From Oligosphaeraceae bacterium (GTDB taxonomy: Bacteria > Verrucomicrobiota > Lentisphaeria > Oligosphaerales > Oligosphaeraceae), in NCBI GenBank assembly GCA_012799725.1, contig JAAZKR010000212.1:1-38158 (forward strand): 38,158 nt of DNA, written 5' to 3'. A program made the position numbers and the translations under genes. The notes beneath the pieces were generated by a model. The model was given only the letters and a program-made list of their open reading frames with translations. It searched no databases and was not told where the DNA came from. How positions within the stretch are numbered: the first letter of the stretch is position 1; each line of letters begins with the position of its first letter. Shown here piece by piece: positions 15,267 through 25,074 of the stretch.

Positions 15267-18200
15267 TTAATCGGTATCAAAGACCTTGTTTAGTGCGGAG
15301 CGTATTTTCCATTCTGGCTTCTTGATGCTGCCGCGCAGCTCTGCATCAAATGCCCATGACAGCGGTTTGAGCACAAACGAAAGCAGATTGATGTTTTTGA
15401 GCGCCTTGCCTTTGACTGTAAATTTAAGCTTATCTTTGTCCCAGGCATACTCTCCTTCGCCATGCAATGCGATAATGGTGCCATCAGTCGTGAAGCGATT
15501 TACCAACAATCTGCTTCCTTGCAGTGTGTAGTCGGCCTCAAGTTCGGTAATACTGCCCAAGTTACCGCCTTTATCCTTGCTAAAAAAGCCCAGCGATAGC
15601 AGCGAGCCCAGATTATGCAGTAACGGCACCTGCCAAAGGTCAGCCTCTTGCAGCTTAAAATGGCCGTCACCCTCAAGATAGAGTGGTGAATCGGCCCAAC
15701 CCTGTAGAAAAGCCACTTTGCCATCCAGGTCAATGCGACCTGTCAGAGAATTTTTACGTTCCTCTCCATTCTCCCCATTCTGCCCGAAAAAGGCTTGTTC
15801 GGTCTTTTCCAAGGAGAGTCCTTTGATTTTCAGCAAACTTTCGCCGGAACGGCTCAAGAAGTCAAAATAGCCGCTATTTTGTACTTCGCCATCATAAAAA
15901 CTAGCTTGCTTGATATGCCAAAACAGCTTATCCTTATCGTAGTTCCAAGCGCAATCGACGTCTTGCAACTGTTTACCTTTGAAGCCCATCTGTTTGGCCA
16001 TAATATTGCCGTTTATCTGCAACTGCATAGGGCTTGTGAAATCAAAACGGCCTTGACAGTGGACCTTGGACTCCGGATGTATATCGATCAGTTCCAGGAA
16101 GCCCAACCAACTATCATCAATAGACTTCAGCAGCGCCAGGCTATCCAAAGGCGCATCGCTCTCAAACAACTCGAAGCTGCAGTGCGGACTTCCTCTGAAA
16201 GAAAATTCCATTCTGGCATTAATATCGCCGTGTTCGGTTTTCAGGACTATTGGCTCTATAAGCAAAGATTCAGGCAGATCCAAAAGCAAGGAAACCTCCG
16301 CCTCGGGAACCGGAAAATCTTTATAGTAGGCATTGGCAATTTTCAGTTTAGTATCGATTTTCAGCTGCCAATTTTTATCATGGCGCGGATCCTCCCAGTA
16401 AAGCAGTTCTGCGATACTGATCTGCGGCGGACTATTCTGCTCCCAGCGCACATTTTGCCAAATCTGGTTATAGACATGGCTAGCTTCCTCGTTGAAAATA
16501 AAGGCATCAAAAAGCTCCGGGCGGGCTTTGACAACAACGTTTTCCAACCTTAAACTGGGCACCTTGAAATCGATGACCAAGTCTAACTCCATTTCTTCAT
16601 CTTGGTTGACTAAAGCCTCGATACTGCGAAAATGGGCGCTTTGAGAACTGATTTGCGCTTCAGCCTGTAAGCGATGTATTTGCAAATTGCGAAACCGGCT
16701 GTCTTGCGCTTGCATTTGCAATAACAGCAGCCAGGTTTCAGGCTGGTGCAGATTGAATTCGGGGACTCTACATCGCAGATTTATTTCTCGAGAACCGGCA
16801 ATCATCTTGTCAATGGAAGCATAGAGATTGTCGAATTGCTTTTGAAAGGCCTGCAATAGTAACTCAGGCATCACAACAGCCCGGCCAGCAGTCAGTTCAA
16901 AGCTGGGCTTTTGTAAATTGAGCCGACAATCAGCATGAGCGCTGAATATCTGTCCGTCTTCTATGCCTGCTTGGTTTTCATTGCGCAATTCCAGCTTTAT
17001 TTCCACTGGCAATTCCTTGGCTGCCAATAATTCTTGCAGATCAATTCTGGCTTGCAAATATAGGTTCTGTATGTCATCTTGTTTGAGCTTGGCGCTGGCT
17101 TGGTTTATGTATATACTTTCATCCTCTAAGCTAAGCGGTATAATCAGGTCTTCGAGTTTCAGACCAAAAACCTGCGCCTCCGATTCGCAAAGCTCCGCAT
17201 TCATACGCCATTTGCACCATTCCGGTTCGGAGGGCTGCAAGCTCGCCTTAAATTGCAAGTCATCAAAATGCCGCAATTCCTGTAATTGCTTGCCCCAGCC
17301 CTGCTCTTCAAGAAGTTCATAGAGATTGATCCTGCCCTGCATCTCACCGGAAAGCAAGTGTTGCGCAAAGTCCCATTTGAGCGTGCCGCTGACAGTTTGA
17401 TTGCGTCTATAATCTTTTGACAGTAGCAGATCATTGAGTTCCAAGGTCTGCTTGTGCAGTCTCAAGTTGGCTTTTGCAAATTGGAAGCGACTATCATATA
17501 TGGACAGCGATCGTAGAGAGCAATCCAACTGCAAATCAAGGCTTTGCAAATCAAATCTCTGAATATTCAGCCGCCCGGTGAAGCTCATAGGCACAGGGCA
17601 ATGTATAAAGGCAGGCCAAGTTTTTTGCTGATCGACATCAGACAAACGCAACAGGGTTTCAGGCGCGAGGCGTCCCTGGAAATCGGCATTTACAGTCTGG
17701 CTTTTAAAATCGATACTACCGGAAGCTTGCAACTGTTCATTACTTTCAAAAATCCAGACCAGGTCGTATAATTCAAAGACCTGTTCTTTTAGTCTGAAGC
17801 GGCCTCGTTGTTTTTGCACCAAGACCGGACCGAGCTGACCGTAGTTAAGATCAAAGTCGCCATTGATTTCCAAGCTTTGCCAGCTACGCAAATCAGCTCT
17901 GCAAGTAAAAGCCAGCCTGGTATCATTTTCACCAAACTCGCATTTATGAAAATAGGTCTGGAATTTTTCCAATAGCGTTAATACTCTTTGATAGTCGTAT
18001 TCCTTGTCTGTCGGCTTCCGCGTCAACAGGCTTGGTAGCTCGGCAGCATTATCCAATAGAGCTTCACCGCTGAATTGGACACCATTTTGGCTGAAGCTCA
18101 ATAACAACGCAAGCTGATGCGAATTTTGCAATTTGGCCGAAAAGGCCAGCTGGCGGCAATGCAGTATGTGCTTGCCTTCGGCATTCAATAAGCCAAGCTC

Positions 18201-18542
18201 GGCGTTGCGCAGACGCAAATTCTTCAAAGACATATCTTTGGAAAATAGCTTATGCAGCCGGAATCGGCACATGGCCTCCCTGCCCCGGAACTCTACTCGC
18301 CCCAATGGACTATTCAAGTCCAAGCGCAATCCTTCGGCTTGTACACCGCTGAACAAGCTAGCACGCAACCAGTCTATCTGGCACTGCATTTGATCCGAAG
18401 ATAAACGACGCGCCACAAGTTTGCGAAAAATCGCGCCGGAGCTACAAACGCGCAACAAGACCTCCAGAATAAGAATGGCGATCAGCGGCGACAATAGGTA
18501 GAAACGCAGATTCTTCCACTGCTTTTTTATAAATTTGAGCAT
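15267..18542 (-). CDS. Very large AsmA-like (TamB/YhdP superfamily) envelope protein, 1091 aa
   Basis: A single N-terminal membrane anchor (about 14-33, FYLLSPLIAILILEVLL) is followed by more than 1000 residues of beta-rich sequence with alternating hydrophobic residues. The AsmA-type C-terminal signature (FFSKDKGGNLGSITELEADY, then LQGSRLLVNRF and LHGEGEYAW) is present. Related proteins (AsmA, YhdP, TamB) span the periplasm and move phospholipids to the outer membrane; that role is inference here. The start is the ATG at 18542; a TTG lies one codon upstream. It stands alone upstream of mreB. This supports a two-membrane envelope. Confidence 0.8.
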   Translation of the reverse strand: MLKFIKKQWKNLRFYLLSPLIAILILEVLLRVCSSGAIFRKLVARRLSSDQMQCQIDWLRASLFSGVQAEGLRLDLNSPLGRVEFRGREAMCRFRLHKLFSKDMSLKNLRLRNAELGLLNAEGKHILHCRQLAFSAKLQNSHQLALLLSFSQNGVQFSGEALLDNAAELPSLLTRKPTDKEYDYQRVLTLLEKFQTYFHKCEFGENDTRLAFTCRADLRSWQSLEINGDFDLNYGQLGPVLVQKQRGRFRLKEQVFELYDLVWIFESNEQLQASGSIDFKSQTVNADFQGRLAPETLLRLSDVDQQKTWPAFIHCPVPMSFTGRLNIQRFDLQSLDLQLDCSLRSLSIYDSRFQFAKANLRLHKQTLELNDLLLSKDYRRNQTVSGTLKWDFAQHLLSGEMQGRINLYELLEEQGWGKQLQELRHFDDLQFKASLQPSEPEWCKWRMNAELCESEAQVFGLKLEDLIIPLSLEDESIYINQASAKLKQDDIQNLYLQARIDLQELLAAKELPVEIKLELRNENQAGIEDGQIFSAHADCRLNLQKPSFELTAGRAVVMPELLLQAFQKQFDNLYASIDKMIAGSREINLRCRVPEFNLHQPETWLLLLQMQAQDSRFRNLQIHRLQAEAQISSQSAHFRSIEALVNQDEEMELDLVIDFKVPSLRLENVVVKARPELFDAFIFNEEASHVYNQIWQNVRWEQNSPPQISIAELLYWEDPRHDKNWQLKIDTKLKIANAYYKDFPVPEAEVSLLLDLPESLLIEPIVLKTEHGDINARMEFSFRGSPHCSFELFESDAPLDSLALLKSIDDSWLGFLELIDIHPESKVHCQGRFDFTSPMQLQINGNIMAKQMGFKGKQLQDVDCAWNYDKDKLFWHIKQASFYDGEVQNSGYFDFLSRSGESLLKIKGLSLEKTEQAFFGQNGENGEERKNSLTGRIDLDGKVAFLQGWADSPLYLEGDGHFKLQEADLWQVPLLHNLGSLLSLGFFSKDKGGNLGSITELEADYTLQGSRLLVNRFTTDGTIIALHGEGEYAWDKDKLKFTVKGKALKNINLLSFVLKPLSWAFDAELRGSIKKPEWKIRSALNKVFDTD

Positions 18543-18913
18543 CAAGCTTAAGCGTCAATGAAAGTTAATTAACAACACACTACTATAATATGAATGGTCG
18601 GCTTTAGCAAATAAGCACCGCCCTAATCCAAACTCGACAAGGTAGACCTTGCGACATTATGAACGCGACACCTTCCAAGCGCTGATTTTAGGGATGTTCT
18701 TGCCTCGGGTGACCGAAGGCGAAGAGTGAGGCCGCCCGAGGCTATGCATGGTGCAGCCCTTGCCGGAGCTCCACCGACTTGTCCGATTTGTCCGTCAGAG
18801 CTACAACCCTATAAAATTTCCGCGTCTCCTGTATCTTCGTGGAAAACATATAGGTTATATGCATAGCCCACACTAAGAAAATCTGTGTGATCTGCGGATA
18901 AAATAAATGTAGC
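18543..18913. other. Spacer with GC-rich inverted repeat and 'atctgtg' repeat
   Basis: This gap of about 370 bases carries an 8-bp perfect inverted repeat (GCCTCGGG at 18702-18709, CCCGAGGC at 18735-18742), a segment (about 18800-18835) resembling 37620-37650 (both have CTATAAA and TTTCCG), and a copy of the dispersed ATCTGTG/ATCTGCGG repeat at 18880-18905. No gene is seen. The AsmA-like gene promoter should lie near 18550-18620. Confidence 0.5.
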
Positions 18914-20647
18914 TTATCCTTTTAAAAAAGAAAATATTTTGCGTCGATAGTAGGTGCTGCCCGGCTTGCGGCCTTGTTTTGTGGTCAGCTGCGACTCAAA
19001 ATCCGGCTTAAGTTCATCTTGGTTTTTTATCGTGCTTTCATCTTGTTCAGAAAGCTCTATCAGGCTGCTTTTTTCCACCGGCAGATACTCGGTCCAGTAA
19101 ATCGGGATTTTATGCCATTTGCCGTCACCCCCCAGCACTGTATGGTATTCGACGCGTTTTTCACCCTTATAACCCAGGGCACGCAACTCCCAGACAGACA
19201 CCGTCCCCTTACGCTTGATAAAGCGGCTTTTCAGAATGCTGTTAGTGATACAAAAGGGATGCTCGAATTTGTCCTCACCCATATAATTTGCCAGCGATTC
19301 GCACTCCCATGAAGAAGCGTATCGGTACGGTTCCTCGGCATAGATGCCGGCTCCCCCTTCATTTTGCTGATAAACAGGTATAGCCAGCAAAGGCGCTAAT
19401 GCAAAATAAACCGCCTTGAAATATTCGGCGTTATGTCGCAGAAAAAATTGCCGTGCTCTACTCAGATTATAGTCGTGGAACTTGCGTGGATTGCTGTCCA
19501 GCGAAAACTCTTGCAGATGCCTGGGATAAAGTGTGTTGATCTTATTGTTCTTAAAAAAGTGAAAATTATCACCATATCCTACCGTACGGTCTTGCAACAA
19601 CTTGAGCATCTGCCTTTGCGCCAGGGGTGTGAACAGCAACCTGAATTCGATCTCATGATCGCGATCCTTGGCATTGAAAAGCAACTCGAAGTCCTCGTTA
19701 GCCATCATGGTATATTGTGAAGCATCATCGAGGTTGCGGGAAAATGCTCTCAACTTTGCGAGCTGATAGCGTTTTTGCAAGTTGTTAAAAACTCCCTTTT
19801 CCTTTCCTGAAAGCCTAGAAGGCGAGCGTGAAAAGCTCAGATTCGGCGCGGCATCGTTACCATAGATCAGAAAATGGCGGCGTTCATATACCGGCGCGGG
19901 TTTATTGCAGCTGGCAGTCAGGGTCTGGTTTCTAGTAACATAAAAATACTTGCCATCATTGCCACGCACTCTTTCACGCCAAGAAATATTGAGCTGCCCT
20001 ACATAAGTTTTGCTGCCCCACTGCATCTCCTGCAATTCTGCGAACACAAAGGGGTTGCCATTAATCTGACCGCTTTGAGCAAACAGGACGGAACGATCAT
20101 CGGCAAGCCGACAATCAAGGCGAAAACGTTCTGAGAGCTCCTGCAGCCTGGCCTGGTTGAAATATGGGTCAAATTGCAGGCGTGGCACTGTCCCCTCGAT
20201 AATTTTCAAGCTCAAGTCCCAGTCGTATAGCCGGTTCAAGGGTGACATCTGCTTCCAGGCCAAATCTATGTTCTGACGTATCTGCGTCTCGATACTGGCA
20301 ATCTGGTCGGCAGTCTTGCGATATCCGGAATAAGCGTATTTTATCAGAGCGGCAGCACCGATCAGCAGGAGCAGCCAAGCCAAATGGTGCATAAAACCAA
20401 GCAGCAAGGAAAGCAGCGAGATACTGATCAGTATCATCAAAAATAACTGCCAGAAAAACAGATTGCTTTTAACCTGTTTTTTCTGGCGTTCAAAACCTTG
20501 AATCTGGCGCATAAGCTGCCGATTAAGCTCTGCGTCAACTCCGGACTCGGCCAGCAAAGCGGCAAAAGCCGCTTCGCTTTGTCTGGCAAACTCAGCCTTA
20601 AAGTGCTCTTCGTAAAGGTCTAAAGGTTCATAGACATCCGGAATCAA
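18914..20647 (-). CDS. LemA-partner membrane protein of unknown function (TTG start)
   Basis: The gene is read from TTG at 20647, whose T-T-G overlaps the LemA stop (TTGA), with GGGAG 8 bases upstream; this is a tight translational coupling. An N-terminal charged helical part (1-60) is followed by two membrane segments (about 63-105, FFWQLFLMILISISLLSLLL and LAWLLLLIGAAALI). A long soluble region with beta-rich sequence follows, and a hydrophobic stretch lies near 410 (YFALAPLLAIPVY). I recall LemA paired with a similarly sized membrane protein in other bacteria, including Mollicutes, but cannot name the family. A membrane-anchored partner acting with LemA is the best inference. Confidence 0.75.
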   Translation of the reverse strand: MIPDVYEPLDLYEEHFKAEFARQSEAAFAALLAESGVDAELNRQLMRQIQGFERQKKQVKSNLFFWQLFLMILISISLLSLLLGFMHHLAWLLLLIGAAALIKYAYSGYRKTADQIASIETQIRQNIDLAWKQMSPLNRLYDWDLSLKIIEGTVPRLQFDPYFNQARLQELSERFRLDCRLADDRSVLFAQSGQINGNPFVFAELQEMQWGSKTYVGQLNISWRERVRGNDGKYFYVTRNQTLTASCNKPAPVYERRHFLIYGNDAAPNLSFSRSPSRLSGKEKGVFNNLQKRYQLAKLRAFSRNLDDASQYTMMANEDFELLFNAKDRDHEIEFRLLFTPLAQRQMLKLLQDRTVGYGDNFHFFKNNKINTLYPRHLQEFSLDSNPRKFHDYNLSRARQFFLRHNAEYFKAVYFALAPLLAIPVYQQNEGGAGIYAEEPYRYASSWECESLANYMGEDKFEHPFCITNSILKSRFIKRKGTVSVWELRALGYKGEKRVEYHTVLGGDGKWHKIPIYWTEYLPVEKSSLIELSEQDESTIKNQDELKPDFESQLTTKQGRKPGSTYYRRKIFSFLKG

Positions 20648-21306
20648 AAGAAGGTCTCCCGCGCTCTTTGCTTGGTTTCGGCAGAAGCGGCAAACGGAAT
20701 GCGGCTAGTATAACCGGCACGGGCAGCCACGATCATCTTGGTAGGCCAGGCAAATATATCGCTGTTCCATTGGTTGACGGTGTCGTTGTACAGACTGCGC
20801 GCCGCTGTGATTTCTTTTTGCAGATAGCTGTTTTGCCGCATGGCGTCTGCAATCGCTGAATGTGCCTTAAGCTCAGGGTAAGCTTCAATCTGCGGAAAAA
20901 GCCGCGCAAAAGAGGCGTCTATACGTTGTGAGACCTCGTTGCGCTCGGCCTCCGGCAAACGTCCTCCCCTGAAAGCAGCCACCGACTTCATCACGTCCTT
21001 GTCCAGGTCTATAGCTTTAGCTACCAGCGGAGCGACATTCTGCAATATCTGCACGCGTTGCTCCAAGTAGTTATCAATTTGTGAAGCATCAGCCTGGATT
21101 TTCTGCTGCAGCTTGCGAAAATAATTAGCGGCATTGACTTTCATCAGCAAAAAAATCAAGCCGGGCAGGATGCCGCAAACCCATAGCATCACTTCAAAAA
21201 CTACTGAACCGGCTCCGATTTTCACCGGCAACTGCTTCTCGATAACATTAACATCACGGCCCTCCGCATTAACATAGCCGCTTAGTTCATCCAGTTCATT
21301 TGCCAT
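20644..21306 (-). CDS. lemA: LemA family protein
   Basis: The protein has one membrane segment near residues 37-55 (VMLWVCGILPGLIFLLM), followed by a long helical domain. It has the family pattern of a helical bundle ending YPELKA, then ITAARSLYNDTVNQWN (about 165-180) and a short proline-containing tail. The length is 220 aa. AAGGAG lies 8 bases before the ATG. The usual LemA has its anchor at the very N-terminus; here about 35 residues precede it, possibly cytoplasmic. It is the first gene of a two-gene operon with the overlapping membrane protein. LemA function is poorly known. Confidence 0.9.
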   Translation of the reverse strand: MANELDELSGYVNAEGRDVNVIEKQLPVKIGAGSVVFEVMLWVCGILPGLIFLLMKVNAANYFRKLQQKIQADASQIDNYLEQRVQILQNVAPLVAKAIDLDKDVMKSVAAFRGGRLPEAERNEVSQRIDASFARLFPQIEAYPELKAHSAIADAMRQNSYLQKEITAARSLYNDTVNQWNSDIFAWPTKMIVAARAGYTSRIPFAASAETKQRARETFF

Positions 21307-21389
21307 CTTGCTCTCTCCTTAGATACCATAACAAACGGGCAGTTCTGAATCTATTACGCAAATAATCCTTTTTCAAGTAGAATATTCTT

Positions 21390-21420
21390 AATCTGCCGAT
21401 TATCTGCGCAATCTGCAAAA
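21390..21420. repeat. 'atctgc' dispersed repeat copy
   Basis: ATCTGCCGATTATCTGCGCA followed by ATCTGC repeats a 9-11 base unit three times in the spacer between lemA and the PII-like gene. It belongs to the same loose family as the copies near 1129, 18880, 33755 and 33841. Confidence 0.5.
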
Positions 21421-21459
21421 AAAACTGGGAGGCGGAGCCTGCCGAACCAGGCGGCGTCT

Positions 21460-21762
21460 TCAGATTTCGCCGGTCATTTTCTCCACCGCCAGCTGAAATG
21501 CCTTGATACCCTCATACATGCCGACTTCGTCCCGCAGCCTTTGAATTTCCGCCATGGCTTTTTCGGCCATTTCCGCGTCAGTTACTACCATCATAGCGCT
21601 GTTGGCTCCCGGCCAGACATTGTCATCCATCTTCGGCCCGGTACTCATTCCTCTGCCGATGAGTCTAGGCCACTGCGTAAAGCAAGATACGCCCAGACGG
21701 TCTATCAATCCATACAGTTCTTCTTGCAGTGATATGTTATAAACTATCAGTAACATTTTCAT
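21460..21762 (-). CDS. PII-like protein associated with RND transporter (PG0541-type)
   Basis: This is a 100-aa ferredoxin-fold PII-like protein. It starts MKMLLIVYN and contains LGVSCFTQWPRLIGRG, GPKMDDNVWPGANSAMMVV and a terminal IKAFQLAVEKM, the pattern I associate with the transporter-associated PG0541-type family in Bacteroidetes. GAGG lies 7 bases before the ATG. It follows the RND pump by 25 bases on the same strand, so it is the last gene of the efflux operon. By analogy with PII proteins it may form trimers that sense a ligand and act on the pump; no ligand can be named. Confidence 0.82.
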   Translation of the reverse strand: MKMLLIVYNISLQEELYGLIDRLGVSCFTQWPRLIGRGMSTGPKMDDNVWPGANSAMMVVTDAEMAEKAMAEIQRLRDEVGMYEGIKAFQLAVEKMTGEI

Positions 21763-21787
21763 GTATCTGCCTCGTTAAACTATTTTT

Positions 21788-24700
21788 TCAAGCTTTCAGC
21801 ACCTGTTTGCTATTGTTTTTCTCTTTGATCAGCATGCTGTACAAGATGGGAATAAGGACCAGGGTCACCAGAGTGGAAATGCTCAACCCTCCAATGATAG
21901 TGATGCTCAATGGCGACCATAGTTCCGAGCCGGTGGTCGTTGACAGAGCCATAGGCAGCATGCCAAAAATGGTGGTGAGTGTGGTCATCAGCACCGGCCT
22001 TAGGCGTCGACGGCCGGCTGTTGCTATGGCCATCTGCATAGGCATCTTACGGGCTACCAGGATGTTGATATAGTCTATCAGCACAATGGCGTTGTTCACC
22101 ACCGTGCCCACCAGCATGATGAGACCTATAAAAGACATAATGTTCAAGGTCTTGCCACTAAAGGCAAGCGCGAAGATGGCACCGGCAAAGGCAAAGGGAA
22201 TGGAAAACATAACGATGAAAGGAGCCATGTAGGACTCAAACTGAGCCGCCATGATCATATACACGAGCAACACACCAAACACCAACATTAAAGTCAGCTC
22301 GCTGAAGGCCTTGCCCTGCTCTTTTATTTGACCGTCATATTCTATACTTATGCCAGGCGGCAGAATAATGTTCTCAGCGATGGCACGTTTCAAATCTGCG
22401 CCCACCTCGCCTAGCGAACGCCCGTAGACATCCAGCTGCAAGTTGACTACACGCTCTTGACCGACGCGATTGATGGTCACCGGGCCGAGCTCCTCGCTCA
22501 CGCTTGCAAATGAGTCCAAGCGGATACGGCTGCCGTTAACCGTGATCTGGCTATTGAGTATATCGTTGACGCTGCGACGTTCCACTTCATCAAGCTGCAC
22601 AAAAATCTCATATTCGTCCTCGCCCTCTCGAAATTGGCTGGCTTCGTTACCGTAGAACAGAGTGCGTACGGAAGAAACTATGTTTTCCACATCTACTCCC
22701 AATACTGCTGCTGCCTCTCTATCTATGTTTATAACCAGCTCACGGTTGCCGCCGTCAAAGGTAATCACCGGGTCTTTACAGCCGGGTATATCCAGAGCCA
22801 GCTGCCGGATTTTCTGTGCGATAGCAAAAGTCTGTTCCAGATCATAGCCAAGCACTTCGACTACTATGGGTTTTTCGTTGCCGCCGCCCATGATCATGCT
22901 CATCAAACGATTTGCAGTTCCAAGAAAGACACGGTCTAACTCAGGCCAGCCACGCAATTCGGAAAGCACCGCTTCGCCTAACTCCGCAACGCCATAGGGG
23001 CGTTCCTCCAGTGGTAACAAGCGTATATTGACCTGTCCTATATGCGAGCCGCGCCCGCCCCAGCCCGCAGAAGCACGCCCTGCCCGCCAGTTGGTGAAAC
23101 GTATCGCACTGGTACGCTGCTTGCCATCCTCATCATCGGGTATACCGCGCTCATAACCGGCTAACAGCTCCTGCTCCTTGCGGTAAACCGTATCTACGAT
23201 ACGCCTGCTGGTTTGTGCAGTGAGCTCCGCCCTGGTAGAAACCGGCAACTGAAAGCGGAAGGTCATTTCGCCGGCATCCAGATCCGGCGTAAATTCAGTA
23301 CCGATAAATGGGATAATGAGTACCGCTGCACATATCACCATAGTAGCAAAAATCAGCACGGCATATCGGTGCTTCAGGGCGAAAGCCAGAAATGAGCCGT
23401 ATCCTCTTTCAAAGGCCAGCATCCATTCTTCACTGCGCTGATAAAAGCGCTGCCAGCAACCGCTCTTTTGTTTGGCCGCTTCAATTGCCGCTTTGCCGCG
23501 TGGCGCATCATCAAGCAGCTTGGAACTAAGCATAGGGGTCAAAGTCAAGGCACAGCCCAAACTGGCCAGCAAAGTAGCTGTGACCAGCCCACCAAGCTGC
23601 CTGAACATGATGCCAGAAGCACCCTCCACAAAAACCAGAGGCAGAAAAACACAAATCGTGGTAGCCGTGGAGGCGGCCAATGAAAGCATAACTTCGGAAG
23701 CCGCAAACATAGATGCCTCTTTTATTTTCACCCCTTGACGCACCAAATTGCTGATATTTTCGAGCACCACAATGGCATTGTCAACCACCATGCCAATGGC
23801 AATGGCCAAGGCCGAAAGGCTGATCATATTGATAGTCCATCCCATAAAATACATGTAGCAAAAAGCAATTATAAGCGAAAAAGGAATAGTGAGAACTATC
23901 ACCAAAGAACTGCGTATATTACGCAAAAAGAAAAAAGAGACCAGCACAACGAAAATGCCCCCCCAGTAAACCGTGCCCTTAACGTTGTCGATCGACTGCG
24001 TTATAAAAGTACTCGAGTCGTTAACAATGAAAAACTCTATGTCACGCGGTATGATTTCCTGTAGCCGCTTAAGCTCTTGGCGGATGTCAGCACATACTGA
24101 GACAGTGTTAGCCCCGCTGCGCTTCTGCACTATCATCATCATGCCGTCACGACCCATGGTCTCGACATATTGAGTGATTTCCTGAAAAGAATCACTGATC
24201 TCAGCGACATCCTTGAGGCGCACAATAGCCCCATTTTCCTGCAACAGCGGTATCTCCTTGATCTGATCCGGGTCCACATAGTCTCCCAGGATGCGTAGAG
24301 TAAATTCGACTATGCCGATTTTGAGGTTGCCGGCCGGCAAAGTTTTGTTCTGATTGGCTATAGCCTTCTCTATATCCTTGAGCGTGAGTCCATAGCCGGC
24401 CAGACGCTCGCGCGACAAAGCGACATTGATCTGCCGCTGCAACCCGCCAAAGGCGTCAACCGCGCCTACGCCTTCTATACGCTGCAAAGGCTGAAAAACC
24501 TCATCGTCAATAATCTCGTATAATTTCTCTATGTTTTCACGGGCAGTAACGCCGATCACCATGATGGGCATGGAGGCCGAATCAAACTTGAAAATAGCCG
24601 GGTCTTCGACATCGTCGGGCAACTGGCTTCGAGATGCATCTATTTTGGCGCGCACGTCGTTACTGGCCTCGTCAATATTGGTGCCCCAGGCAAATTCGCA

Positions 24701-24976
24701 GGATATGGAAGAGCGCCCTTCTGAAGTGACCGAACGGATTTGCTCCAAGTTAGCCACTGAACCCAGGCGTTTTTCCAACACTCGAGTAACTTTCTGCTCC
24801 ACATCCTCACAGGATGCACCTTGCCAGAGCGTGAATACTGTCACACGGGTAGGCTCGATCTCAGGCACCAAGTCCACACCAAGCTTTAAAAGACAGACCC
24901 AACCCAATGCCAGGACAGATAAAAACAACATGGCCGTCGCAACCGGGCGTTGCACACCGAATTCAGGAAGACGCAT
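21788..24976 (-). CDS. RND (HAE1-type) efflux pump, inner-membrane subunit
   Basis: This is a proton-driven efflux transporter of 1062 aa, normal for AcrB-type pumps. The first membrane helix is at 10-32 (RPVATAMLFLSVLALGWVCLL), a large periplasmic loop follows, then a helix bundle (about 335-480). TM4 carries LAIAIGMVVDNAIVVLENI with the conserved acidic residue of the proton relay. A second loop and bundle (from about 855, LMLVFGVLLVYMIMAAQFES) complete the duplicated fold. The polar loop WRAGRASAGWGGRGSH near 635 is unusually Gly/Arg rich. It is the third gene of the TolC, adaptor, pump, PII-like operon. The substrate is unknown; a divergent HAE1 could export drugs, metals or lipids. Confidence 0.96.
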   Translation of the reverse strand: MRLPEFGVQRPVATAMLFLSVLALGWVCLLKLGVDLVPEIEPTRVTVFTLWQGASCEDVEQKVTRVLEKRLGSVANLEQIRSVTSEGRSSISCEFAWGTNIDEASNDVRAKIDASRSQLPDDVEDPAIFKFDSASMPIMVIGVTARENIEKLYEIIDDEVFQPLQRIEGVGAVDAFGGLQRQINVALSRERLAGYGLTLKDIEKAIANQNKTLPAGNLKIGIVEFTLRILGDYVDPDQIKEIPLLQENGAIVRLKDVAEISDSFQEITQYVETMGRDGMMMIVQKRSGANTVSVCADIRQELKRLQEIIPRDIEFFIVNDSSTFITQSIDNVKGTVYWGGIFVVLVSFFFLRNIRSSLVIVLTIPFSLIIAFCYMYFMGWTINMISLSALAIAIGMVVDNAIVVLENISNLVRQGVKIKEASMFAASEVMLSLAASTATTICVFLPLVFVEGASGIMFRQLGGLVTATLLASLGCALTLTPMLSSKLLDDAPRGKAAIEAAKQKSGCWQRFYQRSEEWMLAFERGYGSFLAFALKHRYAVLIFATMVICAAVLIIPFIGTEFTPDLDAGEMTFRFQLPVSTRAELTAQTSRRIVDTVYRKEQELLAGYERGIPDDEDGKQRTSAIRFTNWRAGRASAGWGGRGSHIGQVNIRLLPLEERPYGVAELGEAVLSELRGWPELDRVFLGTANRLMSMIMGGGNEKPIVVEVLGYDLEQTFAIAQKIRQLALDIPGCKDPVITFDGGNRELVINIDREAAAVLGVDVENIVSSVRTLFYGNEASQFREGEDEYEIFVQLDEVERRSVNDILNSQITVNGSRIRLDSFASVSEELGPVTINRVGQERVVNLQLDVYGRSLGEVGADLKRAIAENIILPPGISIEYDGQIKEQGKAFSELTLMLVFGVLLVYMIMAAQFESYMAPFIVMFSIPFAFAGAIFALAFSGKTLNIMSFIGLIMLVGTVVNNAIVLIDYINILVARKMPMQMAIATAGRRRLRPVLMTTLTTIFGMLPMALSTTTGSELWSPLSITIIGGLSISTLVTLVLIPILYSMLIKEKNNSKQVLKA

Positions 24977-25074
24977 ATGATATCAGGCCTTGTAAAAATT
25001 ATAAGACATATGGGAAAAATTAAGCGGCGGTGTTAAGCGCAAACGCCGCCAATCTCGAAAGCTTAGTAATTTTC

